From positions 1 to 42,730 of the forward strand of contig DYCH01000078.1 in assembly GCA_019418235.1 (NCBI GenBank): a DNA stretch of 42,730 nt. Direction: 5' to 3'. This document shows positions 32,699 to 42,120 of the stretch, in pieces (positions within the stretch are counted from its first letter, which is position 1; every line of letters starts with the position of its first letter). The DNA comes from Sutterella sp. Its GTDB lineage: Bacteria > Pseudomonadota > Gammaproteobacteria > Burkholderiales > Burkholderiaceae_F. The notes under the pieces are model-generated. The model did not search any database. It had not been told where the DNA came from and was given only the letters and a program-made list of their open reading frames with translations. A program made the position numbers and the translations under genes.

Positions 32699-33760
32699 CT
32701 AAGAATGGCCACCTGAGCACGACAAAAGAGCAGGGTTCGTTGCAAACTTCTTCACTTCGTTTGCATCCACCACACCCTTTTCATAAAAGCCCTTCAGACA
32801 ATCATCCATGCTCACCATGCCCAAGGCACGAGACGTTTGAATGACGTTCGGAATTTGATAGGTCTTGCCTTCACGAATAAGGTTACGAACCGCAGGCGTT
32901 GCCATCATGATTTCCATGGCTTGAACGCGACCGGTGCGGTCGGCCTTTTTCAATAAAGCCACTGACAAGACGGCACGAAGGCTATCGGCCAACATCGAAC
33001 GAATTTGTTGACCATCGCTATCAGGGAAAATCGCCAAAATACGTTCCACGGTTTGCGCAGCCGTGCGGGTGTGAAGCGTTGCAAAAACAAGGTGACCGGT
33101 TTCAGCGGCTTCAAGCGCTAATTGGACGGTTTCACGGTCTCGCATTTCGCCAACAACAATGATATCGGGATCTTCACGCAAAGCCATGCGAAGAGCGTCA
33201 GCAAAAGAAGGTGTGTGCGTGCCCACTTCGCGTTGGCTCACCAAACAAGACTTATTTTGATAAACGAATTCGATCGGATCTTCGATCGTAATAATGTGGT
33301 CTTTGCGATGCGTATTGGCGTAGTCAATGATGGCAGCCGTTGCAGTGGATTTACCGCTACCCGTAGCCCCCGTGACCAACACAAGGCCACTAGAGAGCAT
33401 CGCCAAAGAATTTAATCGTTCAGGAATGCCCAACGCCTGCATCGTTGGAATTTCTTGAGGAATCACACGAAAAGAGGCCGCAACACCTTAAATCGTTTGA
33501 TAAATGTTGACACGGAAACTGCAACAATCAATGGCCCAACGGCAATCAATGCCGCCACGAGTTTGAAGATCATCACGTCTTGAGGGACCAGCCACCTTAT
33601 CAATGAGCGCTTGCATGTCGGTTTCTGTGACAGGATCAGCGTCTAACTGCTCCAGTTGACCGACAAAACGCCCCATGGGTCGGTGACCGACGCTGAGATG
33701 AAGGTCAGAGCCACCTCGCAAGAAAACTTCACGCAGGGATTGTTCTAAATTGAGTGACAT
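32699..33760 (-). pseudogene. pilT: PilT-family retraction ATPase gene interrupted by an in-frame TAA
   Basis: One reading frame covers 33760-32699 and would give about 353 aa, the normal PilT size, but TAA at 33490-33488 stops it after 90 residues. The frame does not shift: FRVNIYQTI, stop, then GVAASFRVIPQEIPTMQALG, exactly where PilT proteins are continuous. The downstream part keeps Walker A GATGSGKST, EDPIEF, Walker B DPDIIVVGEMRD, TGHLVFATLHT and AVRNLIREGKTYQI, all PilT hallmarks. The upstream part has a good ribosome binding site and GSDLHLSVG. A GTG at 33466 could restart translation of the core, but without the N-terminal PAS-like domain. Either a recent nonsense mutation, a sequencing error or a split gene. 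Confidence 0.85.
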
Positions 33761-33780
33761 GCCATCACCTCGAAACTCTT

Positions 33781-33824
33781 AAATTTAAAAGTGGACCTAA
33801 ATTATTTTAAAATCTAGATCCACT
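33781..33824 (-). terminator. Long hairpin after the major pilin gene
   Basis: On the minus strand AGTGGATCTAGATT (33824-33811) pairs with AATTTAGGTCCACT (33803-33790), 14 pairs including two G-U, followed by TTTAAATTT. A second 8-bp stem (33840-33847 with 33873-33880) lies between it and the pilin stop. It can end or stabilise an abundant pilin mRNA while lowering read-through to pilT. Confidence 0.7.
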
Positions 33825-33896
33825 CTGAAGTAAAAACCACAGTTAAGCGATTACAAAAATCAGATTACATTACTTAACTGATTTGTCTCTTGTGCA

Positions 33897-34310
33897 TTAA
33901 GGGGTGTCGGCTTCACAAACTGGCAATACCACTTCTTGAGACCAAACTTCCTTACTACTTTGCTTGGAAACAACGGTCAAATTCTTAGCGGTAGTACTCA
34001 CCGTCTCCCCATCCTTCCACTGCATCTTACTATCAGACGGGAAAATGCTATTCTTTTCAGTGGCAGCATTCATCGTTGTTAGGGCATCAGTACGAGCCGT
34101 TTGACAATCTTTATCCCCTAGCAATTCCTTTGCAAATTGTGCATTGAAGCGAGCCTGCCATTCTGCAACAGCCGCTTTTGCCGTTTGCTTTAATGCATCT
34201 TCTTGAAGGTCAAAATACTTCGGTGCGGCCACAGCCATCAAAATGCCCAAGAGCACTAACACCATCACAATTTCAATGAGTGTGAAACCCGATTCTTTTT
34301 TACTCATCAT
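33897..34310 (-). CDS. Major type IV pilin (MshA-like)
   Basis: 137 aa with AGGAG six bases before the ATG. The short leader MMSKKESG is followed by FTLIEIVMVLVLLGILMAVA, with cleavage after Gly8 and Glu13 as mature position 5. APKYFDLQEDALKQTAKAAV continues the N-terminal helix. Two cysteines, in DKDCQTA and LPVCEADTP, can form the C-terminal disulfide loop of type IVa pilins. Its own upstream gap of about 140 bp and strong downstream hairpins suggest separate, high expression. It is called the major pilin from these traits and its place in the locus. Confidence 0.8.
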   Translation of the reverse strand: MMSKKESGFTLIEIVMVLVLLGILMAVAAPKYFDLQEDALKQTAKAAVAEWQARFNAQFAKELLGDKDCQTARTDALTTMNAATEKNSIFPSDSKMQWKDGETVSTTAKNLTVVSKQSSKEVWSQEVVLPVCEADTP

Positions 34311-34453
34311 ATTGGTCTCCTTATAGATGAATCAAAAATATAAAATTGGTAAGTCAAATTTTACTCCCTAACCCCTGGTACTACTCATCTTTCGATCAAT
34401 AAATTTACCTAATTAAGGGTAATTTCTAACCCCAAAACGTTGCTTATTTGTCC

Positions 34454-35665
34454 TTAGACAAATTTCACCATATCCCACATCGGCAAGAAGATTGCCAATG
34501 CAAAGAAAAGCACCACCACACCTAGACAAATAATCAAGATGGGCCCAATCCAATCAGTCAACTCTTCAACGGCTAATTCCACTTCTTGGTCATAGTGTTT
34601 AGCGAGTTCCGATAGCATTTCTTCCAAGTTCCCGGCGTTTTCACCCACCGTTACCAAACTCACCGCTAAAGGGGTAAAACCTTGCGTTTTTTGCATAGCA
34701 GGCGCAATCCCGATACCGGCCTTTAAATCCGTCTTGATGACTTCAAATTGTTTTCTATAAAACGCGTTATTGACCGTATCGGCAATGATGTCCATGCTGT
34801 CCAAAACGGAAATGCCACTACTTTGCAAAATACTAAAAATCGAAGCAAAGCGAGCAATAGCGGCCTTTTGCACCACCTTACCCACTAACGGTAATTTAAG
34901 AGAATAAGTGTCTCTGAGATAAACGCCCTGTTCGGTCTTAAAGTACGAACGACAAAACGCAATGATCGCAATCGTCACTGCCAAAACAAGCCACCAATAG
35001 TCCATAAAGAGGACATTGAGCTTCATGGCAATCACAGTGGGCAACGGCAAATCCACGCGAGCAGAAGCGTAAAGCGAAGCAAATGTCGGAATAACGAAAT
35101 TCAAAAGCAGTAAAAACGCCCCCACCATGACAGCCACCACCATCTTGGGGTAGCGAACGGCCGATTCAATCTTCGTGCGAATCTTTTCTTCGTGCTCAAG
35201 CAAATAAACTAAGCGCCCTAACACTTCAGGCAAGGCGCCGCTATTTTCACCCGCAACCACCATGGCGCAGTAAAGCGATGAGAAGACTTTTTTGTGAGCA
35301 CTAAAAGCTTGTTGAAGACTTTCCCCTTCACGGATGCGTCGATGCATGTCTTCAATCACCAACGCAAAGGAGCGATTACTGACTTGACCTTGGAGCGTTT
35401 CAAAGATTTCTGGCAATGCAATACCGGCATTAAAAAGCGTTCTGAATTGTTGCGTAAACAAAATCAAGTCACGCGTAGAAAGACGCTTTTCAAAGTACCG
35501 ACGCCACCCCTGAGCTTGATTGGAACTTTTTTCTTCAATTTCGGTGGCAACAAGCCCCGCCTCGAAAAGCTTTTGTTTCGCTTCGAGGGCGTTTTCAGCG
35601 CTGATGCTATCGGTGACATGGCGTCCCGTTGCATCAATGGCTTTGTATTGGAACTCTTTTGCCAT
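34454..35665 (-). CDS. mshG: Type IV pilus/type II secretion inner-membrane platform protein (PilC/GspF/MshG)
   Basis: 403 aa, the family's normal size. It has the two repeated GspF domains (about 65-190 and 270-395), with FTQQFRTLFNAGIALPEIFE in the first and FASIFSILQSSGISVLDSMD in the second. Three hydrophobic spans lie near 170-195, 215-240 and 370-395. It anchors the assembly ATPase and drives pilin polymerisation from the inner membrane. It begins 13 bases after the ATPase gene. The MSHA-type symbol rests on the neighbouring MshE- and MshL-like genes. Confidence 0.9.
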   Translation of the reverse strand: MAKEFQYKAIDATGRHVTDSISAENALEAKQKLFEAGLVATEIEEKSSNQAQGWRRYFEKRLSTRDLILFTQQFRTLFNAGIALPEIFETLQGQVSNRSFALVIEDMHRRIREGESLQQAFSAHKKVFSSLYCAMVVAGENSGALPEVLGRLVYLLEHEEKIRTKIESAVRYPKMVVAVMVGAFLLLLNFVIPTFASLYASARVDLPLPTVIAMKLNVLFMDYWWLVLAVTIAIIAFCRSYFKTEQGVYLRDTYSLKLPLVGKVVQKAAIARFASIFSILQSSGISVLDSMDIIADTVNNAFYRKQFEVIKTDLKAGIGIAPAMQKTQGFTPLAVSLVTVGENAGNLEEMLSELAKHYDQEVELAVEELTDWIGPILIICLGVVVLFFALAIFLPMWDMVKFV

Positions 35666-35678
35666 CGCCTGCTCCCAA

Positions 35679-37385
35679 CTACACCATCGTCACGCGACGA
35701 GCTTCTTCCACCGTGGTGATACCGGCCTTAATCTTATCGGCCGCATCGTTGAGCATTGTCTTTTGACCATGTTTAGCGGCTTCTTGATAAAGCGCTTGCA
35801 TGGGTTGACCGTGCGTGACCATGTCTTGGTAGGTCTCATTCATCGGGAAGACTTCGAAAATAGCCGTACGCCCAATAAAGCCCGTGTGACCGCAGTGGTG
35901 ACAGCCCGTACCATGGTAGAAAGGCCCATCCTCAGGCTTTAATCCGAATTCAGCTAAAAGCGCCGGATCGGGTTGATACACTTGACGACAATGCGGGCAG
36001 ACTTTTCTCACCAAGCGTTGAGCAAAACTGCAAAGTAAGACTGAGGACACCAAGTAAGGTTCAATGCCCATGTCCATCAAACGGTAAACCGCTGACAAGG
36101 CATCGTTTGTGTGCAAAGTCGAGAGCACCAAGTGACCTGTTAAAGCGGCCTGAACAGCAATTTCAGCCGTTTCTCGGTCGCGAATTTCACCCACCATCAA
36201 GATGTCCGGGTCTTGACGCAAAATAGCGCGTAAGCCTGATGAGAACGTCATCCCGGCTCGGGTATTTAATTGAACCTGATTCACACCTTTGATACGGTAT
36301 TCGACCGGATCTTCCAAGGTCACAATGTTGACTTCTTCACGATTAAGAAGTTGCAAAATGGCGTATAAGCTCGAACTCTTACCGCTCCCTGTCGGCCCCG
36401 TTGACAAAATCATGCCGTAGGGTTTTCTTACGCACTTCAAAAGCGCTTGATAGTCGGTGTCATTCATGCCCAACTGAGGCAAGGCGTACACGCGATTGGC
36501 GCTCATATCGAGCAAACGCATCACAATCGTCTCACCGTACATTGTGGGTAGCGTGGACACACGAACGTTAATTTCTCGGCCTTCAATCTTGATCGTGAAA
36601 CGCCCATCTTGTGGTAAGCGCGTTTCAGCGATGTCCATATTGGCCATAATCTTGATACGAGACACGACCGAGGGCCCCATCGCATAGGGCACGGTACTGG
36701 CCTTTCTCAAAAGACCTTCCACACGGTAGCGCACATTAATTTCTGCTCTTTCAGGCTTAATGTGAATGTCGCTTGCGGCCATCTTGACGCCTTCGGTGAG
36801 AATCAAGTTCACCAAGCGAATGACAGGCACCTCAGAAGCACCTTCAACGATTTCTTCTTCGATCTGCGTCTTTAATTCTTCACTCGTGTCTTTTTGCTCT
36901 AACTCTTCGAGCATTTCATGGAAAGCAGAATACTGACCATAAACGGCGCTAAAAAGGTGCACGAAGTCGCTCTTGGAGCACAAAACCGGCTCCATCTGCA
37001 GGTGCGTGAGTTCTTCCACGGCATCAAACGTCGGGAAGTGATTGGCGTCCAACAATGCGATATAGAGTAAACCGTCACGAATGCACAAAGGCACCACGCG
37101 ATTGCGACGTGCGAAATCCTCAGGAACGAGCTCTTTTAGGCTCACATCAAGCGTATAGTCGCTCGCCCGATACACCGGAATATGAGATTGCTCGGCCACG
37201 GCCGTTAAGACATCGGTTTCTTTAACAAGACCGACATTGACCAAATAGTCCCCCAAGCGCATCTTTTGCGCTTGAGCATCAGTCAAAGCTTGCGTGAGCT
37301 GCTCTTGTGTCAACAACCCTTTTTTGAGAAGTTGTTCACCCAAGCGAACAGGCTTTTGTGAAAATGACAAATGGCGTTCTGACAT
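35679..37385 (-). CDS. mshE: Pilus assembly ATPase with MshEN c-di-GMP-binding domain (MshE-like)
   Basis: 568 aa. The N-terminus carries two 24-residue repeats, RLGEQLLKKGLLTQEQLTQA... at 14-37 and RLGDYLVNVGLVKETDVLTA... at 43-66, separated by exactly five residues. This is the MshEN signature that binds cyclic di-GMP. The C-terminal ATPase has Walker A GPTGSGKS (330-337), EDPVEY, Walker B DPDILMVGEIRD (392-403), TGHLVLSTLHT, and a tetracysteine zinc site (CPHC, CHHC). It powers pilus extension. Its start overlaps the secretin stop by one base (TAATG). Confidence 0.94.
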   Translation of the reverse strand: MSERHLSFSQKPVRLGEQLLKKGLLTQEQLTQALTDAQAQKMRLGDYLVNVGLVKETDVLTAVAEQSHIPVYRASDYTLDVSLKELVPEDFARRNRVVPLCIRDGLLYIALLDANHFPTFDAVEELTHLQMEPVLCSKSDFVHLFSAVYGQYSAFHEMLEELEQKDTSEELKTQIEEEIVEGASEVPVIRLVNLILTEGVKMAASDIHIKPERAEINVRYRVEGLLRKASTVPYAMGPSVVSRIKIMANMDIAETRLPQDGRFTIKIEGREINVRVSTLPTMYGETIVMRLLDMSANRVYALPQLGMNDTDYQALLKCVRKPYGMILSTGPTGSGKSSSLYAILQLLNREEVNIVTLEDPVEYRIKGVNQVQLNTRAGMTFSSGLRAILRQDPDILMVGEIRDRETAEIAVQAALTGHLVLSTLHTNDALSAVYRLMDMGIEPYLVSSVLLCSFAQRLVRKVCPHCRQVYQPDPALLAEFGLKPEDGPFYHGTGCHHCGHTGFIGRTAIFEVFPMNETYQDMVTHGQPMQALYQEAAKHGQKTMLNDAADKIKAGITTVEEARRVTMV

Positions 37386-39043
37386 TACACACCCTCTCTG
37401 AGCGTCACGACTTGGTCGTCAGTCACCTTTTTTTCTTCTTTTTTCGGCGCTTCCTTCACAATCGGAGCCATCTTCAAGGGCTTAGCCTTGCGATCGGCTT
37501 CCGTGCGCGTCGGCAAAATCGTGGGCGTAATGAAGATCAACACTTCTTCCATGGACACCGTGCGGTTGGTCGAACCAAAGGCATACTTGCCACCCGGCAA
37601 ATCACGCATACCCGGAACGCCAGCTTCACTGTCGTTACCCTTTTCCTTGGTTAAACCGGACAACACAATCGTTTCGCCGCTACGAACCATGACCGTCGTT
37701 TCGGTTTGCTTCTTGATGATGTAAGGATTGCCCTCAACATTACGAGAGGAGTCCACTTCGTCCTTCTTGATCAAGACTTTGAGTTTCATATTGGAGCGGT
37801 CAATGACGTTAGGTGTCATCTCTAAACGCAACACCGCTTCTTCAAACTTCACATCATTGTCGCCTTCATCATCGCGGCTGACATAAGGCACCTTTTCACC
37901 GTTTTCGGTGTAGGCCATCTTATTGTCAAGCGTGGTAATCGAGGGCGAAGACAAGATGTTCAACACGCCTTCGCGTTCCATCAAATTGAGTTGCGTTTCC
38001 AAAATGTTGCCACCCAATTGACCGAACGCTAAACCGATGTTACCCACACCGGAGCTATTGACTAAAGAACCGTAGTTAAGACCCATCGGGAATTGAGAGA
38101 TCGTGTTTTCAGCGCCGTCTCCACCCGGATTTAAGTTGGTACCACCCGAGCCGCCGATAATTTGATTGTTATGACCGCCTCGGCCCACGTAACGACCACC
38201 CCATTGCATACCCAATTCACGAGCTTTTTCTTTGGTGGTTTCCACGATGTAGGCTTTCAACAAAACCTGCGGACGCGGACGATCCAAGTGTTCGACTAAA
38301 GCAAGCATACGGGCTTGCTCTACGGCCGTACCTTGAAGAATCAAAGCATTGTTATGCTCATCAATTTCAATAACAGCATCTTTATTGCGAGAGACAAACT
38401 TCTCAAGGCTCTTTTTCAAGGCTGCGGCGTCCGAATAACGGACATTAACCACTTGCACGGTCATGGGGCCGGAGTGAGAAGCGGTCATGTATTGCTCTGC
38501 CAATTGATTGTTGAGCGTCATCATACCCACTTCGCGTTGCTTTTCTTCCGCCGTGAGCACTTGCAAAATCTTGCCTTGCCAACGCCAATCCAAACCGTGA
38601 GATCGCAAAAGACCTTCAAACACGTCGCTCCACTTGGCATTTTCAACGTTTACGCTCACGTTTTCAGACAAATTGCCCGAGAACAAAATACTGACATCAA
38701 CCGTTGCAGCCAACGCACGCAAAACGGTAGCGATCGGCGCATTTTGCAATTTCAGAGAAACGGCTTTCGTCGGCAACGGTCGTTGAGAGCCTTCCAAAAC
38801 CTTATCGGTTTGCTTCATCAAAACGCGAGGCTCCGGCATCAAGTCTTCTTCAGCCGGCGAAAAGCCTTGGCGCTCAATGGCTTGTTCTTTCCAATGATCC
38901 ATAAAGGGATCGGGTTGAGGATTTTTGTCGCGCGTTGCGCACCCCGTCAACAATGCCGTCACACAAACAGCAAGGATGGCGGGTTTAAATAAAACCCCCG
39001 CTTCAGAGAAGCTTTGTTGAGTCATTTTTTTCTTATCAAACAT
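37385..39043 (-). CDS. mshL: Pilus secretin lipoprotein (MshL-like)
   Basis: 552 aa outer-membrane secretin that forms the pilus exit pore. A lipoprotein signal ends at LLTGC (Cys35). The periplasmic part has an STN-like domain (about 90-165) and a secretin N domain with VQVVNVRYSDAAALKKSLE and DEHNNALILQG. The secretin core includes LNILSSPSITTLDN, TENGEKVPYV, the Gly at VPGMRDLPG, and VLIFITPTILPTRTE. A Lys/Glu-rich tail follows. Its stop overlaps the ATPase start. Confidence 0.93.
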   Translation of the reverse strand: MFDKKKMTQQSFSEAGVLFKPAILAVCVTALLTGCATRDKNPQPDPFMDHWKEQAIERQGFSPAEEDLMPEPRVLMKQTDKVLEGSQRPLPTKAVSLKLQNAPIATVLRALAATVDVSILFSGNLSENVSVNVENAKWSDVFEGLLRSHGLDWRWQGKILQVLTAEEKQREVGMMTLNNQLAEQYMTASHSGPMTVQVVNVRYSDAAALKKSLEKFVSRNKDAVIEIDEHNNALILQGTAVEQARMLALVEHLDRPRPQVLLKAYIVETTKEKARELGMQWGGRYVGRGGHNNQIIGGSGGTNLNPGGDGAENTISQFPMGLNYGSLVNSSGVGNIGLAFGQLGGNILETQLNLMEREGVLNILSSPSITTLDNKMAYTENGEKVPYVSRDDEGDNDVKFEEAVLRLEMTPNVIDRSNMKLKVLIKKDEVDSSRNVEGNPYIIKKQTETTVMVRSGETIVLSGLTKEKGNDSEAGVPGMRDLPGGKYAFGSTNRTVSMEEVLIFITPTILPTRTEADRKAKPLKMAPIVKEAPKKEEKKVTDDQVVTLREGV

Positions 39044-39063
39044 GATTCATTCTCACTGTTTTG

Positions 39064-39591
39064 TTATCGACGACTCGGCGTATCAGCCAAGGACACTCCC
39101 TCTAAAGCGACATCATTATCGCTATAGAGCAAACGTCTTCTGGCTCCTGTCGAAGGAAGCTCCAAGACCACCCCGGTCTCATCGATCTTAATAACGTTTT
39201 CTCCCGTCTCGACAATCGTGTCACCCACGACATACTCTTGGGAGTTAATAATGGCGATGTACTTTTTCCCGACCAAAACAAAGCCGGAACAAGACAAGAA
39301 AGGCAACTGATCACCCACTTGATAAACCGTCGCGTCGACCTTAGGCGTTGCCAACACATCCTTTTCATAAGGGGCGTTGGCCAATTCCAACACTCGACTT
39401 TCATCCATCTTGATGGAAGGTGAGACCAATTGAGCGCCAACAGACGCAATCACGGTCTTAGCCTCCTGAAGTTCGGACTTCCCTGAAGTCGCCCCCTCGG
39501 TGTCAGTCAACGAGGTATAAATGAAATCCGCCACCGCAAAGATGGAAACACCAATGACGGCGAGCATGAGTTTTTTCTCACGTGGGGTCAT
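39064..39591 (-). CDS. MshK/PilP-like periplasmic pilus assembly protein
   Basis: 175 aa. One N-terminal membrane span (about 7-28), then a disordered stretch, then a small beta-rich domain with YVVGDTIVETGENVIKIDETG, like the GspC/PilP homology-region fold. Such proteins link the inner-membrane alignment complex to the secretin. It overlaps the PilO-like gene by four bases (ATGA) and lies directly before the secretin gene. Family assignment relies mainly on position and architecture. Confidence 0.65.
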   Translation of the reverse strand: MTPREKKLMLAVIGVSIFAVADFIYTSLTDTEGATSGKSELQEAKTVIASVGAQLVSPSIKMDESRVLELANAPYEKDVLATPKVDATVYQVGDQLPFLSCSGFVLVGKKYIAIINSQEYVVGDTIVETGENVIKIDETGVVLELPSTGARRRLLYSDNDVALEGVSLADTPSRR

Positions 39592-40139
39592 TTGCTACTC
39601 TCCTTTGCGTTTTTAACACCGGAAAAAGAGGCTCTCATTCGAATCTCAAAACTGTCTTCCGGTTCACCGTAACGAGCCTCAAAAAATTCAAATTCATGAA
39701 TCCAACTTTGATGGCTTAATATCACAATAAAACGACGGAAATTTTCACTGTTGCCGCTGGCCTTTCCCGTAATACGAATCGTCGGATAGTCAATCATTGA
39801 AACCGCCTGCGGCATGAATTGTGCATTGGGTAAACCCGACTTTACCGCCAACTTATGAAGTTCGGTTAAAAGTCCCGGAATCGTTGCCGGCTGAGCCACG
39901 GCTTCTTTTCGTTGCATTAAATTCTTTAACAACGTTTGACGATTTTGTGCGGCCTGCACGAATTTTGAAAGCTCAGCATGTGCTTGCAATCGGTCATTGA
40001 CACTGTCTAAACGCGCTTGCGTAGCGTTTAATCCGTAAAGTAAAGCGCAGACAGCCAACACGCACACCACCAACGGAATGGCCAGCGTTACTACAGAGCG
40101 GGTAGGAAAATTCTTGAAGAATTGCGTATCAACCATCAT
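39588..40139 (-). CDS. MshJ/PilO-like inner-membrane pilus assembly protein
   Basis: 183 aa with one membrane span (about 14-38), a coiled-coil-like stretch (about 40-80), then a ferredoxin-like periplasmic domain (TIPGLLTELHKLAVKSGLPN, FRRFIVILSHQSWIHEFEFF). This matches PilO/GspM/MshJ architecture. Its start overlaps the stop of the PilM/PilN-like gene by one base (TAATG), and its end overlaps the MshK-like gene by four. Confidence 0.72.
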   Translation of the reverse strand: MMVDTQFFKNFPTRSVVTLAIPLVVCVLAVCALLYGLNATQARLDSVNDRLQAHAELSKFVQAAQNRQTLLKNLMQRKEAVAQPATIPGLLTELHKLAVKSGLPNAQFMPQAVSMIDYPTIRITGKASGNSENFRRFIVILSHQSWIHEFEFFEARYGEPEDSFEIRMRASFSGVKNAKESSK

Positions 40140-41848
40140 TAGAATCCCCCCGTTACACGGATGTCATAAGAGACACCTCTTAAATCCGCGCGGCCCGTAA
40201 CCACTTGAATTTTGTTACCCGGATGCAGGGCTTTGATTTGATTAATCAACTCGGCCAACGTCGATTCACGTTGTTGAGCATTACCCAAAAGAAGAATCTG
40301 AATCAGTAATTCTTCATTACTTGCATTTTGAGTCGCATTTCGATCGCGTTGACGAGTCATGACAGGGATGCGACCCAATCGGATATCCGTGAAATAAAGT
40401 CGATCGTTTTGCCATTGACCCAATTGCCCCAAAATAGCGGCAAATCGTTGATGCTGAGCAACTTCACGCGCTTGAGCCTGTAAGCGTGCCAAAGCTTGCG
40501 TTTCACGAACCAAACTTTGTGCCGTTAACGGCTCTTTAATTTGATCCAACTGATTTTGCTTTTGAGTAAGTTCACTACTTACTCCAAACCACATGAATGC
40601 CAAAACTGCACAGGCAATCACCGCCAAGGCGCAAACGCCCAACGCAACCTGACGAGCAATGGTGATCACTTTTTGAGTTTGGCCCTGTTGACGGCGACTT
40701 GCCGGCAAATCCAATAAATTCGGAATCGTCTCAGAAGCGGCCACCAAAGCAACACCTTCCAAAATAGAAGCGTTTTTCAATTGATCACGAAGCTTTTGGA
40801 TTTCCTCTTGCGCCTGAGCACTCATTTTCAAGGAAGAATAGGCCACATGACAGGGCAAATCGATAGCTTGTTCAAACGCATGACTTAGAACGCGACCGAC
40901 ACCATTGTCGGCCACCAATAAAACGCCCTCAGGAATACTTCCATGCTCAACGCGTTCATAGTAATTAAACGTTCTTTCGAGGTATTGAACGGCACGCTCA
41001 AGATTGGGTTCAATGGCCTTATTGATAATGTCACGTTCGCACTCAATCAACTCTTCAGAGTTAAAGAGACGTTTGACTTCATTGAGAACCGTATGTTCAT
41101 GAAGCGAAGTCGTTAAATCTTCTGCCGAGAGATTTAATGTCAACTGTTCAGCCACATCGCCAAAAAGCTGCTTATTCCCATAATTGAAAGACCGCACCAA
41201 AACCGGCACACCTTGATCGACGATGGTCAAGTAGCTGACTTCGGCAGCAACCGACCAAATGGCATAAGTTTTCCAAGGAATTTGTTCAATATCCGGATTA
41301 AACGCACTGGCTGCGGCCAACTTAAGCGACGTAAGGCCTTTTAAAGATAAGCCGTTGGCCTCAAAAATCTTCACGAGCGTCTCAACCGCTTCACGATAAG
41401 CCGTCAACACTAAAACACTGATTTGGTCAACGCCGCGCTCCAAAATCCGATAGTCAATCACCATCGTCTGCGGATCGAACTTCATTTGCTTATTGGCATG
41501 AAGCTGAACCACAGAATCCATTTCCGCATCCCCGACTGTAGGAATCTTTAAGACATTAACTTCGTTGGGCTCTAAATACGTCCAAAGATCGTAGTTTGCA
41601 TATTGGGGGAAGTGTTTGCGCAGCACCGTAGCAGCAAAGTGAACTTTGCTCTCAACTTGAGAATTGACCTCTTCCGTGTAGGCAAAATAGCGTGCCTCAT
41701 CAATCGAGAGTTCTACGGTCGGTTTTAACATTAAAACCAAACCATCCTCATCGAAAACGAGACCGAGACGAGGCCTAGAAGAGACCGACATTTCGGGCAC
41801 TTCCATTTTCTGAAGTATCGGTGCAAAAAATTGACAAACAGGCTTCAT
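40139..41848 (-). CDS. MshI-like PilM-PilN fusion protein
   Basis: 569 aa. Residues about 20-380 look like an actin-like PilM/GspL cytoplasmic domain, with TYLEPNEVNVLKIPTVG, KFDPQTMVIDYRIL and VLLVADNGVGRVLSHAF. A single membrane span follows at about 395-420 (VALGVCALAVIACAVLAF). The remainder (about 420-569) is a PilN-like coiled coil and periplasmic domain. One protein therefore seems to do the work of PilM and PilN, as in MSHA and type II secretion GspL. The start is uncertain: the ATG at 41848 lacks a ribosome binding site, while the ATG at 41791 follows GGAAG. Confidence 0.7.
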   Translation of the reverse strand: MKPVCQFFAPILQKMEVPEMSVSSRPRLGLVFDEDGLVLMLKPTVELSIDEARYFAYTEEVNSQVESKVHFAATVLRKHFPQYANYDLWTYLEPNEVNVLKIPTVGDAEMDSVVQLHANKQMKFDPQTMVIDYRILERGVDQISVLVLTAYREAVETLVKIFEANGLSLKGLTSLKLAAASAFNPDIEQIPWKTYAIWSVAAEVSYLTIVDQGVPVLVRSFNYGNKQLFGDVAEQLTLNLSAEDLTTSLHEHTVLNEVKRLFNSEELIECERDIINKAIEPNLERAVQYLERTFNYYERVEHGSIPEGVLLVADNGVGRVLSHAFEQAIDLPCHVAYSSLKMSAQAQEEIQKLRDQLKNASILEGVALVAASETIPNLLDLPASRRQQGQTQKVITIARQVALGVCALAVIACAVLAFMWFGVSSELTQKQNQLDQIKEPLTAQSLVRETQALARLQAQAREVAQHQRFAAILGQLGQWQNDRLYFTDIRLGRIPVMTRQRDRNATQNASNEELLIQILLLGNAQQRESTLAELINQIKALHPGNKIQVVTGRADLRGVSYDIRVTGGF

Positions 41849-41882
41849 TCAATAACCTTATTATCTAGTCGGACTTTACAGT

Positions 41883-41980
41883 TGAACCGCTATAACGGTC
41901 CCTATCTCCTAGCCAAGCGTTTTGAGAAAAACGCCACTTACAAATCAATACAAAGATTAACAATAAGTATAACGGTTCAG
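41883..41980. repeat. Inverted pair of TGAACCG-TATA repeats upstream of the pilus operon
   Basis: TGAACCGCTATAAC (41883-41896) recurs in inverted orientation as GTATAACGGTTCAG (41967-41980), matching at 12 of 14 positions when reversed. The first copy is itself nearly palindromic (ACCG...CGGT). The pair lies in the 272-bp gap upstream of the pilus operon, where a regulator would act. The rest of that gap shows no gene. Confidence 0.4.
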
Positions 41981-42120
41981 GGCTACTTCCTTAGGAAAAA
42001 CAAGGGAAAAACTATCGTTTAAAGAGGCAAACTATATCGAAAATGAGTTGCATTCACGTCAGGATTTTCCCCGTTTGTACAACATCGTTAGTCGCCCTCA
42101 TCCGTTAAAGAAAAGGGCCA

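Noticed and set aside
33488..33490. Recoding of the pilT stop (selenocysteine or pyrrolysine)
   Set aside because: The codon is TAA, which is not used for either residue, and no stem-loop element is obvious after it.
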